In this document: in pieces, positions 1 to 12,100 of the stretch | Position numbering within the stretch: the first letter of the stretch is position 1 | Layout of the letters: every line of letters begins with the position of its first letter | DNA from: Tribonema minus | Taxonomy: Eukaryota; Sar; Xanthophyceae; Tribonematales; Tribonemataceae | NCBI GenBank assembly: GCA_017506865.1 | Contig: JAFCMP010000549.1 | Span: forward strand, 545,195 to 609,194 | Direction of reading: 5' to 3' | Length of the DNA: 64,000 bases | Translations under genes and position numbers: made by a program | Notes under the pieces: generated by a model | The model's database searches: none | What the model was told of the DNA's origin: nothing | Seen by the model: the letters and a program-made list of their open reading frames with translations, nothing else

Positions 1-3000
1 TTTGAACTCATGTGCGGCTGGTCCAGTAGCTCCTGTGCAACAGCAATGTCACATAGCGCAGAGGTATGTAAGAATGTGCACGAGACACAGGTCAGCAGGG
101 TGTACAGCAGCCATGCGTATGACATTGCAAGCAATATGCAAGCGTGTAGCATCACATATGTTGCATGCACACGACACAAGAGGCCTGGCGCGCTATTGGC
201 AGAAGCATACGATGTAGAGCTCTTGTCGTGTTGGAAATGGTCAGCAATATGCAAACGCTTAACGGCGCTTGGCGTGACACATTGCATAAACATTCCACAA
301 CAGTCTGCTTGCAAATCAACGATGGGCAGGCTAGGGGCTGCCTGGTATGAGAATGGCAGCTGTGTGTGAAGTAGCCTGCAAGGAACCCCAGACCTGAGTA
401 TGGCGCTTGCTTTAGATGATGGCGGTTGTACCACCTGCATCATGGTCAGCTTCATCAATTGCATTTGTCATGGCTAGCCAATTACAAAATTCAGGAGATT
501 GTATTGTTGTGTTACTGTGTTCTGTCTTGTGTATTCAAAGTGTTCAGGCCTGACCCGTGCCAACACCGAGAAATGCCCAAATCTGCTGTCCGCAACCTAC
601 CTTAGGCACACGAGTGCCATGTACTCCACAATACTATATGTACACGATGGGATTGTGTCTGCCAATGGCCTGCTGGTTCAACAAGTGACAGCGACCCAAA
701 CACGTTGAAAGGCTGCCCTCATGGTGCACAGTCTTGCCCCAACACGTCTAACCTACAGGCTCATGGTATCAACTATCAGCCATTAGTAGGTCAAGACTCA
801 CCTGTACAATGTTCAGGTGCATCTCGGTGATCACACCCTGCAAAAGCGGCAGTCAAATGCGCAATCAAGTCATTTCCAATCAATGTGGAAGTGCCATGAT
901 GCTGTCAATGCAGCGTACAGAAAGAGCATTGAAGGTGTCAGGCGGCGAAAGTTTTATTGAGCACCTTCTAGCAATGATGCAAGAGCATCTCGACCCCTTT
1001 GCCAGCAAGTGCAACATGGCAGTTTCCGGGTACTGACGCTGCAACCACCAAAACTGCATTCAAGATTGTGCTCTTATGCGCTGATGCTTCATTCAATCAA
1101 GTTGCAACTGAGGATTATGCTGAGATGTAGCAATGATGCACCAACGCTGCACAACTAAGGTGTTTGGTGTGGTAATAATCCGAATGTTACACCTCAGGGA
1201 GCAGTGCAGGGGTCAAACAATTTAACTTGTTGCTCACCGCATTCTCGTCAAGCCAGATGGACTCATTGCTAACTGCACCTTCGACCAGATGACGGTGATT
1301 CGCCAACAGCACGTGAAGCTCCTGCGAGATACGTAGCAAAGTGCAAGTGCAACTTCGGACGTTGCTTTGCGGTGAGCACTGGCGCATTGTTGCAAAGTCA
1401 GTCCCACATACATTGTGCACAGCCGTGCTGCTGCTGTACTTCACGTATTGAAGTATGTCTGCAGTCGTCACTCTGTTCAAGAGGATGATGCATGCACCAT
1501 GAGCAAGCAAATGCACCAAATGTTGCACTGTGGAATGTCCAATCATCACCGCAGCATTGACCCTAGTCTCACGCCGCTTGACGCTTGTGCATGATTGCCC
1601 TGAACACGAATCGCGGAGGGCGAATGCACATGCAACAGGGACTATGCTGATGTTAGCTGTCGCTAATCCCCTTTCTAACTCATACATAGAGATGGCGGGC
1701 CAGTCACATTGCACGATTCAAGCATTGCTGGTACGTTAATTGGGGTTTGACATTGCGCGGTCACAGAAACCACTGTATGCAAATGGGGTGTTGATGATGG
1801 TCAGTTGCACGTCAGAAGCCATTCACGCACCTCTAAGACAGCTCGGCGCTCCGCTGAATCATCACACATCTTCAGCCTATCCTCCATAGCCGTCACGGCT
1901 GCCTCTGGGTCACCGAGGCGCAGCTGAACCGTAAACACTGCCCTGTGTGCGCACTGATGAAGGCGTTGCACGTACTAATATCGTAAGCAGCTATGTGCGC
2001 AAGCATGTCAGCAGGACTGCACAGAGGGCGCTGGTGGCAGGTGCTCGTAGTGCACAAGACAAGGCAGAGTGAGGCAATGCCGACCCTAACCCTAACCAAA
2101 AGCTTCAGCGGCTGTTTCAGCTTCGGCTGCATGGTCGTAGCAAACAGGGGCCTGCACAACGTCATGTGCGTGAGCTATCACAGCTACCGCAGATGATAGT
2201 GTGTATGATCATATTTCAAAGCATAATTGAGTCTGATGGTACTGTGGATGTGGACTGAAAAAACAAAGAAACAAAGATTTGTTAGGTCCAAAGGCGTTAG
2301 ACCAAATGTCCCAACGGCAAAGGGTATCATGGTATGTATACACCATGGGTAGGTAGCTAAAGGTGCAACCAGTACTCATTTGATACGGCGCGCTTTCTTC
2401 TGGAGCAATTGAATCCTGCCTCACTAGAGCATACACACCATTGATAACATAAGCAGCATGTCTCATCAGGTCAGCCCTAATCCTGATGCTTAGGTGTACA
2501 TACACTGTACATACACAAGATTGGCGGGCAAACCAACATCAACTTCATCATTCAACGCGCGCAACAGTACAAAGCGGCCTATTAACTCACTTTGATTCTC
2601 TCTCGCTCTGCTTGCTGCCGTAGCTTCTCTTGAACCTCCGCTTGCCGCTCAAGCTCCATGACGAGGGCCTGAATGATACAGGGCACAGCAAACGCGGTTA
2701 ACACCCCTACCCTAATCCTAACCCTAACCCTAACCCTCGTTGTCCACACCAAGGTGGGCTAGTTGAGCACTGCTTTTGTAAGCTTTAAGGGTTTGCATTA
2801 GGGCTTGATTGAAGTACACCATAGTTTCAAGGTATGCGCATGATGCAGATGCCAGCAGTAGCTCAGTTCCGTTTGTCAAAAACATCAGTGCCCTGAATTT
2901 ACTGCATGTCATGAGTATGAGCACAGCCTACCATACCTCTGGCTCACGGCCATTCGGCAGTAGCCCAGTCATGGATTCTAACCTACTGTGCTGTGAACGG

Positions 3001-5935
3001 ACACAGCTCGTATAAGTTTCTTTCACATGAGCAGAAATGACAGCGCAATCAATATCGACTGCTAAGCTGTGAAGATGTATTTTCTTCATGTCGCGCTTTG
3101 CACCACAAGTATCATGTACACAGACAATACACACTCACCTCTCTGGCAGCTGCGGTCATGATAGCCAGCTTCCTGGCCAGATTTGCGTCTGCTATCTTCT
3201 CCTCAGGCGTCTTGCGTTTTTTGCGTGGCGGCGACGCACGAGTGGCCAGGGTATAATACTTGAGTGCACCCTGAAACAGGTTTCCATGAAAGGCAGCAGT
3301 AACAGGAGTCGAGAGTGAAGAAGGTGATGTTGAAGTGAGGTGCCATGGCACTCGATGCCTGAGCAACCATGATGCCATCTCTCGGTTTGACTTCAATGCA
3401 TGCACTGCTACTGTACGTTGACTGCAAAGACATGAACATGCAGCACGACCAATGCAGATAGCACCTGGCAGCCGCCGAAAACATGTATTGGCCATCACAG
3501 AACGTCAAGTACACACTCCTGGAAGCGAATTGAAGGCATGGTGGCTTTGCTCTACTGGGGCAATGTAGTGGCTAGGTGTCTCTGCACGCGCCAGTTCTGA
3601 ATCCAAAACAAATGCACAAACATGCGTTGGAATGTTAAAGTTCTGGAGGCAGACAGACACATATTCTCTCTTTTGAGTTGCTTGAATATGTAGGCGGCAT
3701 GAACACGCTCAATCCCAAAACCAAATTGCACGAAATTCTGGTAGTTTGCCTCGGCAATCTGAGGAGTGTTCTGGCAAAGTGTGAAAGTTTCCCTGCACAT
3801 CGATTCCCTGCACATCGAGTTGTCACTCACACACATTCTTGACAGACTCAGTGTACAATCACAAGTCTGCAGCCCGCTGCAAGTGGTGTGCTGCGTTTTA
3901 CATTGGCTAATCTTCTCTGTGCCATTTGTACCATACGAGCACGCATGAAGTTACCACCTTGAATGCCATGATGACCCAAGAAGTACTTCTACAAAAAAAA
4001 AATAAGAAGCACGAATTTTTCTTGAACGTGATCCCCAAATTCCAATAATCAAAAATATTGGAATTAAAACACTTTCAAAAAGAATATAGAAGTATCAAAC
4101 TTCAAGATCTGACCTGCCAATCACAGAGCACATCATACGCCACTGCCATCTTGAAGCAGACACCATAGGGGTCTGTAGACTCCTTCGCCTCCTCCTTTAG
4201 CTGTGGCATCACCAGAGAGCGCACACGTTGTGCCTCAGCATGAGTGAAAATGCGCCATATGTCACAAATATATTTGCTGTGTGGGTGCTGTCGCTCCTTG
4301 CAGTGGGCCAATAACCATATTGATTAGATTTGAACTTCAGTGTCAAAACTGACTCCAAGACTTTTGGAACACTATGAAGTATATGAATCTAGCGATTCCT
4401 CCTCGGCAGTAGCAGTGTAACCCTGTGATATCCGAATGTGCCTATGCAGTGACATCACCTGCAGTGAATGGAGCTGCAGTCTCCCCATGTGACAACAGCT
4501 GTCGTGAGGTCACTATGCCCCTTCCTCCCATTCACCAGTACTCTGCCTGTCATTTTTCCTTGTGCACATGTGTGTACCTGCAATCCTGCAAAGCTTACAG
4601 CACAGCAGCACTCTCATCACACACTGGAAGTCAATACTGAGCATCCGTGTGCCAATGCGTAACTCCACTCCATTCCCCTCACCTGCTGTAGCTGCAGAGT
4701 CGCCATGGTTTTTGCTGCCATGTCGCCGCCTTGTACGGCAGGGTAGTACGCAGTGGCATCTGCTGCACGCCCCTTCTGTAAAGTGTTGCTGCTGCTCGTA
4801 CTGCTGCATTTGTTGAAGCGTGCACTGCGTCCACTTTTGGTGGCACCAGCCGATCTGAGACGCGTGGTAGCTACACTGGTGCCAGCAGCTGCTTGCGCAC
4901 CGGCAACTTGCTGGCTATGACGCTTGGTACTGCAGCTTATCACATCATTGATATGACCAGTTGAGGTGCCTGGCGTGTGTGCTGTACTGCCCTGACTGGC
5001 ATGTTTGACGCTCCTGAGGTCATCGCCATTTACGGCAACGGTGCCCCGCGCTGTTTCGAGCAGAGGCACCGCTGCTTTGTCAGTGCGACGCCCGGTGTTG
5101 ATGATAATCGTCCTTGCAGTGCATGCTTCCTTGGCGCTGCTGCTTTCGCAAGCATGCAGTGGAGGCAAACAGAAATGCGCAGTTCAAATCAGCTCCGCAG
5201 ACCGTTTGTGTAGTCAAAGCATAAGAAGGTGGTCGCAATGACATGACGCATTTTGTCGCAAGCCGTCCCTCGTTCAGAACATACCAAGCCTGTGTAAATA
5301 CATGTGAGTGGCACAGTACTGACAGAGTGATCACTTTCCCCCTGTTGGCGCTCTCTTTTCTACTGCGCCACTCTCAGCATATAGCTTGTTTGCGAATGCG
5401 GTTCACATCCTTCGGGCCCCTCACAAGTTGTCCACTTTGACGTACGACAGTGAGGCAGATGATGATATGGTGTACTACACAAAGGTGCTTGAGTAAGGCC
5501 TTTCCAATTTGATTGGACGAGCTTCACCTTTTGGGAAGCGATGTGCTGGAGGTATCGCAGTGTCGCTGTCGCCGCCACTCTTGGTCATTTGTCTGCAGCA
5601 TGGTAGCAGCAGGGAGTGAATGCAGTCGCAGCCTGGAGTTGCCAGGGCTAAAGGGATTGGCCTACCACATCATGTAAAGCGGATGCGGTCCAATCGTTCT
5701 GTGATACCTTGACAGCACCATCATGACCGTGCCAAGCCGTATTTGTCGTCAGTTCGACAGAGATGTGCGCGTGACATACCTCGCATCTGATCACTTGGAG
5801 AACGCTGTGAATGTATTGTTTGCGCTGCTGGTCCTGGAAAGCGGCTTCTTTCTGCTGCGTCGAATAGGCTTCAAGCACGGGCTGCAGCACCCGCTTGTGG
5901 GCTGCTGAATGAGCCTCATGCGATTCTTCAGACAT
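1..5935 (-). CDS. Unrecognised multi-exon gene with coiled coil (3' end off the window)
   Basis: I do not recognise this protein. Exons read on the minus strand: 5935-5780 (ATG at 5935), 5592-5528, 5139-4683, 4296-4114, 3758 to about 3661, 3270-3139, 2668-2591, 2151-2097, 1937-1831, 1321-1238, 837-802. Phases agree at every junction except 3661/3270, where the donor is uncertain or a small exon is missing. A possible further exon starts at 32 and runs off the left edge. The part read is about 480 residues. It is hydrophilic, with a Ser/Thr/Ala-rich stretch in exon 3 and a charged Glu/Gln/Arg helix across exons 3270-3139 and 2668-2591 that looks like a coiled coil. No signal peptide or membrane segment is seen. 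The donor of exon 2151-2097 lies inside a telomere-like tract. A flagellar or cytoskeletal role is possible, but this is only a guess from composition. Confidence 0.55.
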
Positions 5936-6196
5936 GCGCGTTCAATTGCTGATCATCGGCCTCGTTGAGCACAACGGGGCTATACAAGCTTCGTGGAGGA
6001 CACGAATGAATAGATGAAGCTGTATCAGCTTGACGTCGATGCCTAGCCGCCAACGCGCCTTCCTTCTCTCTACAGTAAGCTTAGAGAGGAGGCGTTTCGG
6101 GCACTTCAAGAGTGAACTTCTACTTCAAGCTGCAACCCTTTTCAAGCCTGTGGCTTCGACGAGGCTTGCAATTGAGGCTTTACTGGCTGCAGGAAG
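5936..6196. promoter_or_regulatory. Shared 261-bp divergent promoter region
   Basis: The start codons of the coiled-coil gene (5935, minus) and BMS1 (6197, plus) are only 261 bp apart and face away from each other, so both promoters and 5' UTRs must fit here. No clear TATA box is seen. A bidirectional promoter is inferred from geometry alone. Confidence 0.4.
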
Positions 6197-9100
6197 ATGG
6201 CCGATGCTCTGTTTTTGACCAAAGATACTCACAAGGCTCACAGGGTACGGAAGACAGGCGCAAAGGCCAATAAAAAGAAGGAGAAGGTGAGGATTGCTCT
6301 CCATTCACGATCGCCCACGCAGCTGCACATCCCGACGCCTGCGTGTATGGCAGTATCAGCAAAGGGTGCTACGTTCTAGATTTACCTGTAGACACTGCAT
6401 TGCATTGCCAAGCACACACTCTTTCTCAACACCAATGTTTCCTGGTTTTGACGGCGCCTCACTGCTGCTGCTGCTGCTGTTCTGCACCTGCTGCACCCGT
6501 TTCTGCAGGTCGAGCGGCATAACCCCAAGGCTTTCAGCGTCGCCAATGTCGGCCGCACCAAGCGCAATGTGCAGCGAAACCTCGACATCGCACAGCGCAA
6601 GGAGGTGGTGCCACAGATCGACAGAGCGGCGGAGGCAGTGGCGGCGCCGCCCGTCATGGTGGTAGTGATGGGACCCAAGGGCAGCGGCAAAAGCACCCTA
6701 ATCCGCAGCCTTGTCAAGTATTACAGCAACCGCAACCTCACCAAGGTGCTGGGCCCTATCACCGTGGTGAGCGGCAAGAAGCGGCGGCTAACTTTCTTCG
6801 AGTGCCCCTCCGACGACACATGCTCCATGATCGACCTCGCTAAAGTAGCGGATCTGGTGCTGCTCATGGTGGACGCGAGCTTCGGCTTCGAGATGGAGAC
6901 CTTTGAGTTCCTCAACGTCCTGCAGATCCACGGCTTCCCCAAGGTCATGGGCGTACTCACCCACCTGGACCAGTTCTCCAACGCCAAGGCCCTGCGCAAG
7001 ACGCGCAAACGCCTTAAGGCGCGCTTCTGGACGGAGATCTATCAGGGCGCCAAGATGTTCTACCTCAGCGGCGTGCTGGGGGGTCCAAAACCGGGGGGGA
7101 GCGGCGAGGAAGGGGGCGGGGGTGGGCCGCAGCGCACGGGCCTCGGCAAGTACCCGAAGGGCGAGATCCGCAACATGTGCCTGCACATCAGCAGGGTCAA
7201 GTTCCGGCCGCTGGTCTGGCGCAACACGCACCCGTACGTGGTCATCGACAGGTACGAGGACGTAACGGACCCCGCGGACGTGCAGGAGGACCCCGCCTGC
7301 GACCGCGATGTAACTGTCTACGGCTACGTGCGCGGCACGCACCTCAAGCCCGGCATGCGCGTCCACGTCATCGGCGCGGGCGACTACTCCATGAGCGAGG
7401 TGTCGCTGCTGCCGGACCCCTGCCCCCTGCCGGAGGCTCCCGAAGAGCGCGCCGCCGGCGCCAAGGGGGGGGCGCGCAAACGCACGAGTCTCAACTCCAA
7501 GCAGACGCTGCTCTACGCGCCCATGGCGGACGTGGGCTCCGTGCGCATAGACGCGGACGCCGTCTACATTGACGTCGGCAGCAAGCCTCTGTACACGCGC
7601 AGGCACATGCTGGAGCTGGGCGGCGGCGCGGGAGGGGACGAAGAGGGGGAAGAGGGGGACAGCGAGGGGGACGGCAGCGATGCGGGGGAGGCCGTGGAGC
7701 TCCTGCGCAGCCTGCAGGACGTGCGCGGCGGCGTGGACCAGAAGATGGGGGAGAGCAGGCTGCAGCTGTTCAAGGGCGGGCGCGCGGTGCGCGCGGGGGA
7801 CGTCGTGTCGTCTTCCGATCACGACAGCGATGGCGATGATGATCAGTCGGAGGAGGAGGAGGCAGGGGGCGCAGCGGGCAGTGATGGCGATGGCGGCGGC
7901 AGCACAGACGGCGAAGAGACGGAGGACGACGACAGCGGCAGCGGTGGCGGCAGCAGCGATGGCGACTCGTCGAGCGATGACGACGAGTCTGACTCAGAGT
8001 CGGCGGCGGACGGCGCGGTGCGCTGGAAGAGCGGCATGGCCGCCAAGGCCGCGGCGCGCTTCCTGGAGCGCGAGCAGACCAACATCAACCTCATGGAGGC
8101 GGTGTACGGCAGCAGCAGCGCTGCGGGGGGGGGAGCGGCGCAGGGGGGGGCGAATGGGGACGGGGGAGGGGGCAGCGATGAGTCCGGCGATGAGGAGCTC
8201 TTCAGGGTGAAGAGGCCCGTGGCGGGAGCGAAAGGGCAGGACGAACAGGCGCAGCTGCAGCGGGTAGACAGCTCCAAGGCGGCGGCGGCGGCGGCAGCAG
8301 CGGCAGTTGCCGCGGCGATGAACGGCGGCAGCAGCAGCAGCAACGGCGGTGCTGCGAATGGCGATGGCGGCGACGGCGCCGGCGGCGATGCCGTGCCAGC
8401 TGCGCGCTGGAGCGAGGAGCGCATTGAGAGCTTGCGCAACAAGTTTGTCACGGGGGATTGGGGGAAAGCCAATGGCAGCGCTGGCAGCGACGGCGGCGGC
8501 GATGACGATGTGGCGATGGGAGACTTTGAGGATCTGCTGACGGGCGCAAAGTTTGGGCCCAATGGGGAAGTGCTCTCGGACGAAAGCGATAGCGAGGGGG
8601 GCAGCGAGAGCGAAGGGGATGATCAGGGGGGTCTGACTGCGGAGGAGCGGGTGGCCAGGGAGAGGGAGAAGGTGGCACAGGCAAAAGCCAAGGTGAGGCA
8701 GATTGCTGTGTCTGAAAGCACTAGAGTACATGTCACCAAGTATGAGTTTGTACCGTTTGGTGGACATACTTCAAGTAGCATCAGTTTGTTTGTAGCAGCA
8801 TGTGTACAGATGCCGTTGAGGGCATCAAACTTCACACATTTATTGGTCGTGCACGCAATACAAACGTTGCCGCAGCAGTGCTATGATTGCATTATGCATA
8901 TGAATGAGTTCTTTAGTTTTTTTGTGATGAAGTGAAGCCTTCACTGAGAGGCCAGTCGCAGCGATGATTGGCAATCTTCAGCGCCATATTGCTGATCAAG
9001 ATGTATGAGAACCTGACGCCAAATGCTAAACCTCGTTTGAGTTTAGCTCAGTGAGGTAGGCTACGTGTGAAAGTTTACAACCAGACAGTGTTGCATGTTT

Positions 9101-12100
9101 GTCATAAGTTGCATCACCGCACCAACAAACAGCGGCAGTGTGGCAAGGCAGTTGCAGTGACAACGGCGCTAATGCCACCGGTCACAGCAAAGTGAGACAA
9201 AATGACGTCAACACAAGCACAACACAAGGACATTGATGCAAGTGCAGCCCAGTGTGCCATTTCGACAGCTAAGTATATGCCGTTATAATTATTAGCGGTC
9301 GTGTCACATGGCAGTTGCAGTCACAACAGCAGTAATGCCGCTGGTCACAGCAAAGTGAGACCCGATGGCGGTAATACAAGCACAATACAAAGACATCGAT
9401 GCAAGGGCAGCTGAGCGTGCAGTTGTGGCAGTCACGTATCTGGAAGGATGTGCTGCTGTTTGTTTCTATGGTTTAGGCATTGAAACACTTGAAAACTACA
9501 CACTTGAAGTATTTGAATATGTGCGTAGCAGCTCCACCCATATTATTACTGCGTGATGAAGATTTACGCATACTGCAACAGGGCAACTAGCGTAGGTTTG
9601 AGTAGAGTTATCGGAGCATCAGTGACGCTCCTGTCTTTAAATGTCGCTCAAAATTTGTATGTTTCATGGCGTTACTTGGCACAATTGGTGGCAGCATCAC
9701 ATGCAGTTTGTCACCCGAATAGCCGCCTTCATGTTGCCCTCTGCAAAGCTAGTTTCTCATGTCATTAGACATCAACATACCGCAAGCACATTGCTGCCCA
9801 TGTAGGCTGTTGCATCTTGGTGGAGTGGTCGAACCAAGGGTTAGGGTTAGGGTTAGGTCAACACAGATGCGCTATGGCATTGTAGAAGCATAGTTTGTGG
9901 CCTTATTGACCCCTTTGCCTCACCTCTTCTCACTTACTTGCCTAAAGGTCATGGCGACAAGGGGGGACGATGACGATGATGGGGCAGAAGGGGATGGGGA
10001 GCAGGGGGATAAAGAGGGGGGGAACGGCTCCGACACGGAATCGGTCAAGGCTTTCCTGCAGGAGGCCAAGCGGTTGCGTGAGGAGCAAATAGGAAAGAAT
10101 CGTGCGGAGTTTGCAGAGGAGGGCGTGGCTTCACGCATTCAGCTTGAGGGGCACAGGCAGGGGTGCTACGTGCGGATCAAGCTCAGGGGGCTTCCGTCTG
10201 AGGTGAGGGTTAGGGCTAGGGGTAACCCTGGGGTTTGGGCTAGTGTCAGTTCAGATGATGATATTCAATTGTGACAGGGGTGCTACGTGCAGAGCAAGCT
10301 TAGGGGGCTTCCGTCTGATGTGAGGGTTAGGGCTAGGGTTAGTGGTGTGTGCGGATCAACCTCGGGGGGCTTCCGTCTGAGGTGAGGATTAGGGTTAGGG
10401 TTGGTGTCAGCTCAGATGTTGAGAATCGTACCTGTGCTGCGCATTAGGGTTGGTGTCACACATTAGGGTTGGCGCTGAAGTTGAAGTTCAGGACTGGGGC
10501 TTGCTGAAGTTGAAGTTCAGGGCTGGGGCTCGGGTTTATGAGCGCTGTGCAGAGATGGGGTGAAGATATGTATGTGTTGGAGATGATCATAAAGCGCGTG
10601 ACAGCAGTAACCGCATTTTGAAGGGGCCGTTTTCAGAGCACTGATGCAAAGCATCACGTCCGCGATGCGTGTTTGTAGGATCTGTTTGTCAAGGGTCACA
10701 CCCTAAACCTAACCCGGAGCTCACAGTGTGGCACAACAGTCATGACAGCGGCTCACTACGGCCGCACGTGATTATGTCACATACGTACGTTGGCGCTGCG
10801 AAAGGCGCACCAATGCAAATGTGTGTGCGGCCCGACATCAGTTTGAAGCTCCTGCGACTGTATGTGTGCATACATTGTGCATACAAGTGAAAAGTGTGTA
10901 AAGTGAAATTGTGACAGTCACCTCACTTCAAGTGTTTGCTTCATTTGCTCCACGATATCAGGAGCTTGAGGGACATTTGCTGACGAGTCATGTAGCGAGT
11001 CCTGTTGTAAATGTCGATCTTTATGCTGTTCTGCTTGGTGAACATTCACAAGTCACATCCTGTTGCCATCATGGCACAAACGTAGTTCACATTCGGACTT
11101 CAGCTGACATTTGGTTATGCTTATTTAAGCATTCTTGCATTGCTGTGTTCATGTGCTGGACGTTGTCGTCGTGAGCTGCATTCATCTGCGATCATAACAT
11201 GGGCACAGATCAAAAGCCATTTCGACGATCATTTATCTATTTAGCCCAAAACCCAACCATAACGCCGCAATCATTTGCGCCTACACTTCATTGCCTTTTG
11301 ACTCTTGTCAGGTTTGTGCTCGTTTACGTTCAGCATTCCTCATGAATGGCTTTCCAGCTTCACCACAGTGATTGCATACTGTGACACACTCACAATGTGA
11401 TATTGCTTTGGGTGATACGATCGCCCTGCATTGTTGAAAGCGTTTCTGCACATGTACAATGCACAGGTAGTGGCCGTAACTGCCTTAGCTGGTCTTGGTT
11501 CTCAACATAGCCATACTCTGTCATAACTACAACAACCAGACAATGTAGCTAAAGCTGTCGGAGCCATCAAATACAACAACTCATCGCAGGCACCAACTTC
11601 AAGTTGAAGAGATGGTGGCACAGTAGCAGTGCATTTACAGTCTGTGCATTTGTCCCATGTGATGAGTCAGTCAGCTTTGTATCAATAGTCTGTTTGATCA
11701 CCACCACGAATGCTGACGCGTCCAATCACCCCCCTCTTTGCCGCAACCTCAACTTGTAGTTTGTCCTCAACTTCAAGCCGGAGCGTCCCGTCGTCGTGGG
11801 CGGCCTCGCGTCGCACGAGACGTCCCTGGGCCTGGTGCGGTGTCGCGTGAAACGGCACCGATGGCACGGCCGTGTGCTCAAGTCCAACGACCCGCTGGTC
11901 TTTAGCCTGGGGTGGCGGCGGTTTCAGAGCATGCCGCTGTATGCCATGGAGGATGAGAGCGCACACAGGCACCGCTTCCTCAAGTACACGCCGGAGCACA
12001 TGCACTGCGAGTGAGTCTGAGTCGCGAGTCAATCATCACACGCCACATGGCTTGTATGCATAAATCCAAATTGTACTTGAACTCGTGGTAGAGTACAGAG

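Noticed and set aside
1400-1714. Upstream half of a 175-codon minus-strand open frame
   Set aside because: Only the part at 1321-1238 is bounded by good splice sites in phase with its neighbours; the rest reads as intron.
6460-6500. (CTG)n run in BMS1 intron 1 as coding
   Set aside because: Exon 1 ends at 6286 and exon 2 begins at 6509 in phase with family motifs on both sides; the run is intronic.
6788-7822. Long open frame (344 codons) on the minus strand
   Set aside because: It is antisense to BMS1 exon 2, arises from high GC coding sequence, and has no motif or splice logic of its own.
7994-8767. Minus-strand open frames opposite the acidic region of BMS1
   Set aside because: Ala/Arg/Ser/Pro-rich shadows of an Asp/Glu/Gly/Ser-coding region; no independent evidence.
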